This document shows positions 54,170 to 62,574 of a stretch of DNA of 64,000 nucleotides, piece after piece. The notes below the pieces were generated by a model. That model was given only the letters and a program-made list of their open reading frames with translations. It searched no databases and had not been told where the DNA came from. The translations under genes and the position numbers were made by a program. Position 1 is the first letter of the stretch; the number at the start of each line of letters is the position of its first letter. The DNA comes from Kibdelosporangium banguiense (GTDB taxonomy: Bacteria; Actinomycetota; Actinomycetes; Mycobacteriales; Pseudonocardiaceae): positions 9,251,203-9,315,202 of the forward strand of contig NZ_JAGINW010000001.1 in assembly GCF_017876405.1 (NCBI RefSeq). The letters are read 5' to 3'.

Positions 54170-54195
54170 AAGGACTGCGGATGGCCGCAGTCCTT
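54170..54195. terminator. hairpin 2 of a tandem pair, in the leader of the GH43 pseudogene
   Basis: AAGGACTGCGG pairs with CCGCAGTCCTT around the loop ATGG, 52 bases before the ATG at 54248. It could be a terminator of a lost upstream gene or an attenuator. Confidence 0.45.
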
Positions 54196-54247
54196 GGGCC
54201 TGTCACGGCCAGACGCAGGCCGGATCTCGGCCTGGAAAGCGAATCCC

Positions 54248-54855
54248 ATGTCACACAGACGTCTCTGGGCGCTGGGCGCGGCTGTCACCGTCGCGCTCGG
54301 CCTGATGGCAAGCCCTTCGGCACAGGCGGGCGCCGGCGATGTCCAGCCGGCCGCGAACTTCACCAATCCCATACTCTGGCAGGACTTCGCGGACATCGAC
54401 ATCCTGCGCGTGGACAACACGTACTACTACTCGGCATCCACCATGCACTACTCCCCCGGCGCACCAATCCTACGCTCCTACGACCTGGTGAACTGGGAGT
54501 TCGCCGGCCACTCGGTGCCGCGTCTGGACTTCGGCGCCAAGTACGACCTCAACGGCGGCCGCGGCTACGTCCGCGGCATCTGGGCCTCCTTCCTCAACTA
54601 CCGCAAGAGCAACAAGACCTTCTACTGGGGCGGCTGCATCGACTTCGGCCAGACCCACATCTACACCGCGACCGCCGTCGACGGCCAATGGTCCCGGCAC
54701 ACCACCATCAACAAGTGCTACTACGACGCCGGAATGCTCGTCGACGACAACGACACCATGTACGTCGCCTACGGCAACTCCAACATCAGCGTCGCCCAAC
54801 TCTCCCCGGACGGCAAGACCGAAGTCCGCTCACAACAGGTCTTCACCACCCCTTT
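54248..54855 (+). pseudogene. secreted GH43 glycosidase, 5' fragment
   Basis: Signal peptide RRLWALGAAVTVALGLMASP, then the first half of a GH43 five-bladed propeller: NPILWQDFADIDILRV (catalytic base Asp region), RGIWASFLNYRKSNKTFYWGG and YDAGMLVDDNDTMYVAYG (pKa-modulator Asp region). The general-acid Glu and the rest of the domain are missing. The frame passes without a stop into the start of a second GH43 gene at about 54856-54866. Confidence 0.82.
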
Positions 54856-54865
54856 GGAGTCGACA

Positions 54866-55053
54866 GTGCGATCCCTCAAGCGTAAGCGCACAGTAGCCTG
54901 GTTGCTCGGCGTTGTCTGTGCCCTGGCGGTCTTCCCCGCTGTGGCCAGGGCGGACAACCCCCTCGTCCAGCACATCTACACAGCCGACCCCGCCCCGATG
55001 CTCTACAACGGACGGGTGTACCTCTACACAGGACACGACGAGGACGGCTCCAC
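54866..55053 (+). pseudogene. second GH43-type enzyme, signal peptide and first blade only
   Basis: A GTG with GGAG 7 bases upstream starts a new signal peptide (RTVAWLLGVVCALAVFPAVARA), followed by NPLVQHIYTADPAPMLYNGR and VYLYTGHDEDGS, the opening of a GH43 arabinanase/xylosidase. The catalytic domain then ends abruptly. Confidence 0.78.
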
Positions 55054-55128
55054 GGAACCCAGGACCTGTTCCTCAAGTTCACCGGCGCCAGCGGCTATCT
55101 GTTCAACATGAACTGGTGGCAGTTCACC
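55054..55128 (+). pseudogene. CBM6 carbohydrate-binding module, last ~25 residues
   Basis: In a shifted frame: GTQDLFLKFTGASGYLFNMN followed by WWQFTS, the typical end of a CBM6 module attached to GH43 enzymes. It is joined directly to the first-blade fragment and lacks the rest of the CBM, so the gene lost its entire middle. Confidence 0.72.
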
Positions 55129-55151
55129 AGTCGAGGAGGCCGCCGTGCTCA

Positions 55152-56015
55152 TTACGCGGACGGCTGGTCTTTCCCGGGGAAGCTGAAGAAAGCCAGCTGG
55201 GTGGCCAACGCGACCAGCCGGTCTCCGTCCCACAGCTCATTCTCCAGCGTGACGTACCCCTGTCCGGCGTGCCGGGCACGGTTGCGGGCGAGGATCCACG
55301 GACCACGGGCTTCGGCGAACCATGTCACGGTGAGGTCGGCGCTGGGTGCCAGCCATCGCGGCAGGCCGGTACCCATCCGCTCGGCCACAGATCCGAGCAT
55401 CGTGTCCCCGAGGACCACCAACGCCAGCGGGTCCAGCGCACCGCTGGCAAGGGTCGGCGTCTGGTCGAAGCGATACCAGTAGATCTGTTCGGACGTGGTC
55501 AGTGCATGCTCGACCCAGGGCGAGTGGCCCCGCACCAATCGGCCTTCGACCCGGTCCCACAACGAAGCCGGGATGATCCCCTCCGCGTCCGCTGGAGCGT
55601 CGCGGAACGACGGGCATCGCTCAGGCGGGACACACGGCGGGACAGTCGCGTCGGTGAAGGCGAATCCCGGCCTGGTGGCGCCGAAAATGCCGGTGGCAGT
55701 CAACCCGAGTGTGCCGTCCGCGTTGCACAACGTCGCCGCGAGCTGACTCATCGACCGGCCGCGTCTCAGAACGGATACATCCACGGTGACATCGCCTGGC
55801 GGAACGCGAGCGGTGAACACCGTGCTCAACGAGCGAAGCGGCTGCGACACGTCGTCGAGATACTCCTGCATCGCGCGTGCCACGATCGCAGCAGTCAGCC
55901 CGCCCTGGGGCAGGATTGGCGCGTTCCACGCGGCTGAAAGCTTTGCCAGGTAACGGCTTTCAATGTCAACGTCGGCTGCGACCGTTGTCTCCTCAGTGAA
56001 TTCGGACTGGCTCAC
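55152..56015 (-). CDS. acyl-CoA thioesterase-like protein (double hotdog, TesB type)
   Basis: 287 residues from the GTG at 56015 (GGAG upstream). Two hotdog halves: APILPQGGLTAAIVARAMQE with LRSLSTVFTARVPPGDVTVD, and a second half with TWFAEARGPWILARNRARHAGQ and ENELWDGDRLVALATQLAFF. This is the thioesterase-like superfamily (4HBT_3), which hydrolyses acyl-CoA or serves in lipid or polyketide metabolism. The physiological acyl group is not predictable. It is divergent from the small secreted protein at 56196. Confidence 0.85.
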   Translation of the reverse strand: MSQSEFTEETTVAADVDIESRYLAKLSAAWNAPILPQGGLTAAIVARAMQEYLDDVSQPLRSLSTVFTARVPPGDVTVDVSVLRRGRSMSQLAATLCNADGTLGLTATGIFGATRPGFAFTDATVPPCVPPERCPSFRDAPADAEGIIPASLWDRVEGRLVRGHSPWVEHALTTSEQIYWYRFDQTPTLASGALDPLALVVLGDTMLGSVAERMGTGLPRWLAPSADLTVTWFAEARGPWILARNRARHAGQGYVTLENELWDGDRLVALATQLAFFSFPGKDQPSA

Positions 56016-56112
56016 GGCAGCTCCATCCGGGATCGGCTCCAGCCAAGCGTAGTCAGCCCGGCGTGAATTCGGCCTACACACGCCGACTGCCGCGCGCAAT
56101 GCTCACGAGCCA

Positions 56113-56130
56113 TTTCAGCCTGGCTTGAAA
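56113..56130. promoter_or_regulatory. palindromic candidate operator upstream of the secreted protein at 56196
   Basis: TTTCAGCCTGGCTTGAAA, an imperfect version of TTTCAGCCATGGCTGAAA. Its centre is about 75 bases before the ATG. Confidence 0.4.
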
Positions 56131-56195
56131 CCATTGCACGCCGAGACGATCTTCGATGATGCTTTGACGCGACAAACCCGATCATTCAGGGCAAC

Positions 56196-56558
56196 ATGCG
56201 TAAAGCAATCATGCGCGGCCTGACCGCGACCGCGACCGCGGTCGTCGCTTCGGCGCTCGCTGTGTCACCGCAGGTCGCGCTGGCCGGCGGCAACTCGTGC
56301 TACATCCCTTCGGGCACCGCCTGTAACACGAACGCATCCGGGTTCCCCGGCGGGGACCTGTACGTCGACGCCGACGTGCACGGCAGCGGAACCGGGAAAT
56401 GGGGCGTCGTGATCAACGGGCGCCTCGCGTGCGGTGAGAACTGGTTCGACGCCGCGGCCCCACCGCAGAGCTGGACCTGCAAGTTCATGCCCGCTGGGCA
56501 CGTCTACGCCTACGTCAGCGGCCCGCAGGGCCCGGTCAGCGTCGGCGTTCGCTGGTAG
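56196..56558 (+). CDS. small secreted protein, Gly-rich with three Cys
   Basis: 120 residues. Signal peptide ATATAVVASALAVSPQVALA (cleaved about residue 30). The mature 90 residues have CYIPSGTAC, LACGENWF and WTCKFMPAG, likely one or two disulfides, and end in VSVGVRW. CAGGG precedes the ATG at 56196. No family is recognised. A 68-base palindromic element follows the stop. Confidence 0.72.
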   Translation: MRKAIMRGLTATATAVVASALAVSPQVALAGGNSCYIPSGTACNTNASGFPGGDLYVDADVHGSGTGKWGVVINGRLACGENWFDAAAPPQSWTCKFMPAGHVYAYVSGPQGPVSVGVRW

Positions 56559-56565
56559 GACCCCA

Positions 56566-56633
56566 CAGATGCCCTCTCGTTGGGAATGATTGTTCTTGCG
56601 ACAGAACAAATCCACAATACGAGAGGGCATCTG
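56566..56633. repeat. 68-base palindromic element with two nested stems
   Basis: A 15-bp perfect inverted repeat, CAGATGCCCTCTCGT (56566-56580) and ACGAGAGGGCATCTG (56619-56633). Inside, at symmetrical distance, TTGTTCT pairs with AGAACAA around TGCGAC. It lies eight bases after a stop codon and could act as a bidirectional terminator. The IR-like ends also fit a miniature or end-to-end insertion-sequence remnant. Confidence 0.6.
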
Positions 56634-56728
56634 CCGTAATAGCATCCAATGCGGACCGCCTGCGCGATGCAGGCGGCATTGCGGGCCACGTAGGACGCAC
56701 GTCCCCGGCACGAGTAGCGTCGGCGGGC

Positions 56729-58930
56729 ATGCTGGGTGCGTTGGATTCGGTGCCATGGGCGGAGCTTGAGGTCGCGGGCGTCTCGGACGAGCCGATACCT
56801 GATCTTCTCCGGACGATCGCGGCGGGCGGCGAGCAGGCCGCGATCGATGCCTTCAATGACCTGCAGTGGGAGATCCTGCACCAGGGCACGGTGTACTCGG
56901 CCACCGCGCCGGTCGTGCCGTTTCTTGCCGAGTTGCTGACCAGCGTCGGCGATACGCTCCGCGCGAGCATCATTTATCTACTCGGCGATCTGGCCCACGC
57001 CTACGAGATCGACCCGGAGGAGCCTGAGCGGGCCGAAGTGCGCGCTGCGGTCACCGCGGAGGTGGACCGGCTGCTGCCGTTGCTGGCCCACGAGGATCCG
57101 TGGACCCGGTATGTCGCCGCGTACGCGCTGTCGGGCTGTCCGGACCGGGTCGCGGACATCCAAGAGGGTTTGCGGCAGCGGTGGGCAACGGAACCCGATC
57201 CGCGGGTTCGAGCCGGTCTCGTGATGGCGTCCGCCGACCTCGACCGGCGCACCACCCTGATCAAGGACGGACTTGCCGCCCGTCAGGCACCGGTCGTCCG
57301 CGCCGCCGCGGTGCTGGCCGCCGTCCGGACCGGCCGGCGTTGGCCCGGAGCCAAAGCGGTAGCCGCCGTCCGGGACGCCTGGCGCGACGGTGATCCGTTC
57401 GCCGGTGACGACGGCGGGCGATGGGGTCCGCCGGACTGGTACCCGGAGGCAATGCAAGACCTGCTGGACAACCTCGAGCCCACCGATCAGGCCCCGATTC
57501 TCACGGCGTTGCTGAACTCCGCGGACCCGGACGTGCGGATGCGGGCGGCCATCCACGCAGGCACCGCGATCGGCCTGCGGCGGTCGCTGCGGGAGCCGCT
57601 GACCACGATCCTCGTGCCCTCCCTCAGCGATCCCGACCCGCGGGTCCGGCTTGCCGCCACCGATGCCGTCCGCCGGGCCGGCCCGGCGGCCGCGCACCTC
57701 GCCGACGCACTGGAAGCGGCGGCTGGCCGCGACGACGAGGCCAGTGGGCAGGCGGTCGCCGCCTTGGCCGAACTCGGAGACCCACGGGCAAGCAAGCAGC
57801 TGCCTGCTCATATCCGGGCCGGCGCCGGGGCCGACGACCTCGGCATCGCGCTGGCCGCCATGGGGGCACCGGCCACCCCTGAATTACTCGACGCGGTGCG
57901 TGACCGGCTCGCCGCACTGGCCGGCAACGCACCGGACCAACGGGACATTGCCGCGATCCGGGACATCCGCGGACAGGGCCGCCACACCGATCCGGAATGC
58001 CTCGGGCTGCTACGCCTTGTGCAGGCGTGGGGACCGTCGGCTGCAACCGTCGTCCCCGAACTGGTCAGTCTGCTGCAGTCCGGCCGAGCGGGCACCGAGG
58101 CAGCCAACGCCCTCGCCACGATCGGGCCGGCCGCCGCCCATGCCCTGCCACAGTTGCCGTCACGCGCGGAATCCTTTGGCGACAGTGCCGTAGCCAACGA
58201 GACACTGGTGACCCTGGCCCGAGCCCGGTGGCTGCTGACCGGTGACCCGCAGCCCGCCATCGAAGAAGCCTGGCGGCACATCACCCACAACGGTGCGGAC
58301 ATCCCCGCGATCGCGCTGTTGATCGAGATCGGTGAACCGGCCCGCGGCCTGCTGCCCAGGATGCGCCAGGCACGAGCGGACTGGCTGACTGAGATCCCCG
58401 AGTGGTACCAGTCCGAACGCGTCGCGGTCGCCCGGCTCATCTGGGAGTGGACCGGCGACACCGGGGAAGCGTTGCCCATCGCGCGCCAGTTTCTCGACAA
58501 CCTCGACACCGACCTGATCGGATACGGCGAGGTCGAGGCCGCGATCCTCGCTGTCGACCTAGGACAGACGGACGCCGTACCGACCCTGACCGGAATGCTG
58601 TCCACCGACAGCAGACCGTTCACGCAGCGGCTGCGGGCCTACCGCGCGCTCTGGCGACTGACCAGCGACCCTGACCTCGTCCTGCCGGCTCTGACCAGAG
58701 TGGTCACCGCCGAGAACCCGCCCGGCGCCGACCCCTGGACTGACCTGCTCGGCCTGCTCACCGAACTCGGGCCGGCCGCTGCCCCGATCCTGCCGGCGCT
58801 GCGGGAAATCGCCGACCGCGACAAGCACGTCGTGACCTTCTGGCCCGGCCAGACCCCAGGAATCATCGACGAACAGGTCCGCACCGCGATCCGCGACACG
58901 ACGACCACAATCAGCGCCCTGGCACAGTGA
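56729..58930 (+). CDS. HEAT-repeat protein, 733 aa
   Basis: Almost entirely helical with ~12 HEAT-type repeats, for example PDVRMRAAIHAGTAIGLRRS, DPDPRVRLAATDAVRRAGPA and AANALATIGPAAAHALPQL. The N-terminal block NDLQWEILHQGTVYSATAPV with VPFLAELL recurs in actinobacterial HEAT proteins of unknown function. No signal peptide or membrane segment is seen, so it is likely a cytoplasmic binding scaffold. A 28-codon frame overlaps its stop. Confidence 0.82.
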   Translation: MLGALDSVPWAELEVAGVSDEPIPDLLRTIAAGGEQAAIDAFNDLQWEILHQGTVYSATAPVVPFLAELLTSVGDTLRASIIYLLGDLAHAYEIDPEEPERAEVRAAVTAEVDRLLPLLAHEDPWTRYVAAYALSGCPDRVADIQEGLRQRWATEPDPRVRAGLVMASADLDRRTTLIKDGLAARQAPVVRAAAVLAAVRTGRRWPGAKAVAAVRDAWRDGDPFAGDDGGRWGPPDWYPEAMQDLLDNLEPTDQAPILTALLNSADPDVRMRAAIHAGTAIGLRRSLREPLTTILVPSLSDPDPRVRLAATDAVRRAGPAAAHLADALEAAAGRDDEASGQAVAALAELGDPRASKQLPAHIRAGAGADDLGIALAAMGAPATPELLDAVRDRLAALAGNAPDQRDIAAIRDIRGQGRHTDPECLGLLRLVQAWGPSAATVVPELVSLLQSGRAGTEAANALATIGPAAAHALPQLPSRAESFGDSAVANETLVTLARARWLLTGDPQPAIEEAWRHITHNGADIPAIALLIEIGEPARGLLPRMRQARADWLTEIPEWYQSERVAVARLIWEWTGDTGEALPIARQFLDNLDTDLIGYGEVEAAILAVDLGQTDAVPTLTGMLSTDSRPFTQRLRAYRALWRLTSDPDLVLPALTRVVTAENPPGADPWTDLLGLLTELGPAAAPILPALREIADRDKHVVTFWPGQTPGIIDEQVRTAIRDTTTTISALAQ

Positions 58931-59013
58931 CAACCATCGTGGTCACCGACGAGGACCGCTCAGCAGCCGCAACCGCGTTCGTGCGCGCGCTGCACGACGA
59001 GTCAGCCACCTGA
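58927..59013 (+). CDS. possible 28-residue protein coupled to the HEAT gene
   Basis: GTGA overlap with the HEAT-repeat stop, then an open frame of 28 codons (starting TTIVVTDEDRSAAATAF). The overlap is the kind used for translational coupling, but the product is too short to judge and no family is known. It may be the start of a truncated gene. Confidence 0.25.
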   Translation: MTTIVVTDEDRSAAATAFVRALHDESAT

Positions 59014-59201
59014 AGGGTTCGGATCAATCACTCAAAGATGACAGTCGTCCGATATTTCGAGTCGGTCCATTGTTTGCGAACATACGATCAGAATGGACCT
59101 GATCGATAATCCCTCTTCACCCGTTCGGCGGCTGAGTAACGAATAACGATGAGAGGAGACTTGCCCGGCACAGCCCGTCAGGATATTTGGGGAGGACGTG
59201 C

Positions 59202-59723
59202 ATGCCGGGCATTAGCCTCAACATCATCAGAGTCGGGTCCGAGAATTTCTCGGCAGCCGACCTGACGACAATCAACAATGCCATCGGAACACTTCGCGGT
59301 ATCTATGCGAGTATCGGGTTGACACTCCGGCGGGTCGAGCACTACATCATACCGCTCGCCAGTGCCAACGGTCGTGACGTCATCGACAACGACGGAGAGG
59401 CCGAAACGCTGACAGACGAGTGGACAGTGGCCAACAACGCTGTCGACGTCTTTTTCGTCCGGCTCTATGTCGGCTCTGTCGCAGGGTTGTCACCGGTCCC
59501 CGGCCCATGCGACAAGAATGCCAAAGGGATGGACGGCACGGTGTGCGAGCTCATCGGCGGCACGACCGGGCAGGTTCTCGCGCATGAAGTCGGCCATTAT
59601 CTCGGCTTGAGCCACGTGACCGGCGACTCGTCCAACTTGATGTTCCCGTCGGTCCCGAACGGTGGCCTGCTCACCGCCGCACAGGGCAACACCATGAGAT
59701 CTCACTGTTTCATCGAGCCCTGA
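59202..59723 (+). CDS. metzincin-like zinc metalloprotease
   Basis: 173 residues from the ATG at 59202 with GGGGAGGA upstream. The zinc site is HEVGHYLGLSH (His128, Glu129, His132, His138), followed by SSNLMFPS, a plausible Met-turn, as in pappalysin- or matrixin-like proteases. The N-terminal half is a mixed alpha/beta part (IRVGSENFSAADLTTINNAI). No signal peptide is seen, so secretion would need another route or it acts inside. A HEAT protein and a lipoprotein follow in the same direction with tiny gaps. Confidence 0.82.
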   Translation: MPGISLNIIRVGSENFSAADLTTINNAIGTLRGIYASIGLTLRRVEHYIIPLASANGRDVIDNDGEAETLTDEWTVANNAVDVFFVRLYVGSVAGLSPVPGPCDKNAKGMDGTVCELIGGTTGQVLAHEVGHYLGLSHVTGDSSNLMFPSVPNGGLLTAAQGNTMRSHCFIEP

Positions 59724-59733
59724 TGAGGTGAAT

Positions 59734-60720
59734 ATGGTCCACGTTGACATTCCCGAAAACAACCTCAGTGCGGAAATACTACGGGAGGCAATCGCCGGCG
59801 AGGTCGCCACAATCCCCTCGTCAGCGGCTTTGACACTGCTTTCCGATATCGACGCCCCCGGCGTCGACCCGGCAGCACTGCTGCGAGACGCGGTCGGGAA
59901 TCCGGACCTCGCACGCCACGTCCGGATCGGCGCGATGGGCATCTATTCACGGGTCGCGGGTTCGGATTCCATTCCACTTCTTGTCGACGCGCTCGATGAC
60001 GCCGACGACGGCGTGGGGAGGGCTGCTGCGGCGGCGCTGGGCAACGTCGGCACGCCATCCGAGCTTGAGGCGTTGCGACGCGTGCGAGAGCGTGGCGACG
60101 GGCCGACGAGTGAACGAGCAACGTTCGCAGCGGCGCTGATCGTGCACCGGTTCGGGCTCTCCGACCATCAGGTGGACCTGGCGCAACCGGAGACGCAGGA
60201 GGTGCCGGCAGCGGCAGGCGGAATGACATTCGCGAGCGTTCGCCCCGGTCTCAGACGCCGCGACCAGGCCCTCAAGGCAATCAACCGATACCTGCCATGG
60301 TTCGACGTCAGCAAGCAGGACGTCTATGAGGTCCAGTGCGGCCGCCGGCTGTTGGCGATCGCGGTCGACCTCGACGTGCAGCAGCTGAGTGGTCGCCCCG
60401 CAGTCCCCGCCGTCGTTGCCGTGCAGGATCCTGAGTACGGCGAGTTCCATCCGAGCCTGATCGCGCTCAGCCACCCGACCAGCGAGGGGCGAGTTGCCGT
60501 TCGCCTGAGCCGTCCCAGCGGTGAAGCCGTGTACGTTGGCGAGGCGTCGGTGCAGGACGGCAGGGTCGAGTTGGGTCTGCGCGCCGTAATGGCTCCCGGT
60601 GTCGCCCCAGTAGTAGCGCGCGTTCACGCGACAGCCAGTGGCATCGAGATCTCCGGTGTCTCCAGCCGGCAGGTCACGACGAAACGCAGTCCGCAGAGGG
60701 ATCCTTCGATGGAAGGGTGA
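59734..60720 (+). CDS. HEAT-repeat protein linked to the metalloprotease gene
   Basis: 328 residues from the ATG at 59734 (GAGG five bases before; a GTG at 59728 is less likely). The first half has HEAT-like units (IPLLVDALDDADDGVGRAAA, AALGNVGTPSELEAL). The second half (after about 200) is beta-rich and unrecognised (EVQCGRRLLAIAVDLDVQQL, GEAVYVGEASVQDGRVEL). The gene is ten bases after the protease stop, so the two are probably co-expressed; a role as partner or inhibitor is only a guess. Confidence 0.72.
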   Translation: MVHVDIPENNLSAEILREAIAGEVATIPSSAALTLLSDIDAPGVDPAALLRDAVGNPDLARHVRIGAMGIYSRVAGSDSIPLLVDALDDADDGVGRAAAAALGNVGTPSELEALRRVRERGDGPTSERATFAAALIVHRFGLSDHQVDLAQPETQEVPAAAGGMTFASVRPGLRRRDQALKAINRYLPWFDVSKQDVYEVQCGRRLLAIAVDLDVQQLSGRPAVPAVVAVQDPEYGEFHPSLIALSHPTSEGRVAVRLSRPSGEAVYVGEASVQDGRVELGLRAVMAPGVAPVVARVHATASGIEISGVSSRQVTTKRSPQRDPSMEG

Positions 60721-60722
60721 GA

Positions 60723-61217
60723 GTGACCGCAGGTGCCGATCGCCGTTTACCGGTTGTCCTACTGCTCGTGCTGGCCACGATCGGCGCCTGCGCCCACCCG
60801 AAGCCGGACGGGGGCAACAACGTTGTGAAACCCGAAGGATGGCGCGAGATCACACTCGTCGATGCCGTCAGTTTCGCCGTGCCGCCCGATGCTCAGGCTC
60901 AAGACTTCCAGCCAGTCGACTCGGCGTTCGGCGTGATGCGTGGACCGAACTATGAGGTGGTCTACGACTACGGGCGTTTCGGTGAGGATCTGACCGCTCT
61001 GACAGACAAACCGGAATTCGTCCGGACGAGCCGCGAGATCACCGGCGGCACCGCCGCAGAGGTTGCGTTCAGAGGCGACGGCAACCCGTGGGGCTGGGTG
61101 CGAATCCTGAGCACGCAACAGGATGAGTCGAACCACCTGACGATTCGTGTGTCCTGTGTGGACGTCGCCGCCTGCCGGCTGGCGGACGACGTGTTCAACT
61201 CGATACGACGGATCTGA
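60723..61217 (+). CDS. small lipoprotein
   Basis: 164 residues from the GTG at 60723 (GGAAGG six bases upstream); a GTG at 60717 overlapping the previous stop is possible. Hydrophobic signal LPVVLLLVLATIGAC ends in a lipobox (IGAC). The mature part has a compact alpha/beta look (REITLVDAVSFAVPPDAQ, VSCVDVAACRLADDVFNSI) with a Cys pair. Third gene of the protease-HEAT-lipoprotein set; function unknown. Confidence 0.72.
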   Translation: MTAGADRRLPVVLLLVLATIGACAHPKPDGGNNVVKPEGWREITLVDAVSFAVPPDAQAQDFQPVDSAFGVMRGPNYEVVYDYGRFGEDLTALTDKPEFVRTSREITGGTAAEVAFRGDGNPWGWVRILSTQQDESNHLTIRVSCVDVAACRLADDVFNSIRRI

Positions 61218-61225
61218 GGCCGCGC

Positions 61226-62359
61226 CTATCCGCAGACGGCGCGAACGGTGCGCAGAAGCGGAACCGCTGCCACGGCGGTGGCGAGGGCGAGAACCAGGCC
61301 GAACGCCGGAGCACCGAACGAGTCGAGGATCCAGCCGGCGGGAGCCGGGCCCAGCCCCGTACCGATCGCCAGCGCGCCACCTGCCGCCGCGACCCAACGG
61401 CCGCTGCGGTCGGCGGATGCTGCCACGGCGAGGACCTGGACGAGCAGGCCCATGAAGCAGATCTGCCAGACAATCGCGGCGGCGAGGTAGGCCGCCCCTG
61501 ACGGGACCGCGGCGATCACCAGCTTGGCAATGCCTTCCACGGCAACGAAAGCGGCCACGATGGACAGTCGCCCGACCTTGCCGGCCGCCAATGCGCTCAG
61601 GCCCACGCCTGCCAGAGATGCGATGGACGCGATCGACAAAACCACTGAGACGGTGCCGGCCGACATGCCCGCATGGCCTTCTCCGAGCACGGCGCTGTAG
61701 GACCAGGCACCCTGATCGGTCGCCCCCAACAGCGCTACCGCCAGCAGAAACACCACCGGGACCGGCACCTCCGATGCCGGGCCGTGGCTGGGCTCGGCCG
61801 CATCAGGGAGGGCACGCACCAGCCAAAACGCCGGAAGGCAGCACGCGGCCAGGACCGCGAAACCCGCCGCTCCGCCCCAGGCATCGTTGGCCTCAGGCAG
61901 TGCGATGACAAGGGCCGCGATCACGAGCGTGCCGCCCACGACGGCGACGGCCGAGGCCCGGTCGGTGTCGTCGGTCGCGGTGATCGCCGCCATGGCGGCG
62001 GCATAGACCACGCCCAGACCGGCGCCGGCCAGGATGTTGCCCAGAGTCAGTATCGCGAGGTCCGGCGCGGCGAAGGCCAGGCCGAATCCTGCCACGGTGG
62101 CGACGAGCCCGAACGTGGCGATGCGCGCCCGTCCAGGGCGAGCCGCCCGTGACGCCGTGCCGAGTGTTGCCAGCGCCGTCGCGAGCAGCTGCATGGTGGC
62201 GACCATGCCTGAGGAGGTGTTCGACAGGTGGAACCGGCCGGCCATGCCAGGCAACAGGACCGGCATCAGGTTGGCGCCGAGATTGCCCAGCGAGGCTCCG
62301 GTCACCAGCGCGGCACCGACACGGATGCCGATCGCCGGCGCGGGCGACGCGCCGGTCAT
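61226..62359 (-). CDS. MFS transporter
   Basis: About 377 residues from the ATG at 62359; the frame is open further upstream but that part is not membrane-like. Twelve hydrophobic segments and the family-like opening GASLGNLGANLMPVLLPGMA, with ASRAARPGRARIATFG after helix 2. It resembles actinobacterial drug or metabolite efflux MFS proteins with a short N-terminus; substrate unknown. Convergent with the lipoprotein gene (eight bases apart). Confidence 0.82.
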   Translation of the reverse strand: MTGASPAPAIGIRVGAALVTGASLGNLGANLMPVLLPGMAGRFHLSNTSSGMVATMQLLATALATLGTASRAARPGRARIATFGLVATVAGFGLAFAAPDLAILTLGNILAGAGLGVVYAAAMAAITATDDTDRASAVAVVGGTLVIAALVIALPEANDAWGGAAGFAVLAACCLPAFWLVRALPDAAEPSHGPASEVPVPVVFLLAVALLGATDQGAWSYSAVLGEGHAGMSAGTVSVVLSIASIASLAGVGLSALAAGKVGRLSIVAAFVAVEGIAKLVIAAVPSGAAYLAAAIVWQICFMGLLVQVLAVAASADRSGRWVAAAGGALAIGTGLGPAPAGWILDSFGAPAFGLVLALATAVAAVPLLRTVRAVCG

Positions 62360-62574
62360 CGGCCACACCTGCCGGGCGCGGAGGGCACGGGGAGATCGCT
62401 GTTCACTGGCGGCATCAGGACTCTTTTCTCGCGGGCGTCGGACACCTGGTCCGCACGGGAACACCAGGCAGCGATCCGAAGCCGCCCCACGGCCCTGCCT
62501 TGCCTTCTTGATCTCGCCATCCAGCACTCCTCCAGCTCAGACCCCCGGCGGCTCAGCACGTGGCGCAACGGTGA

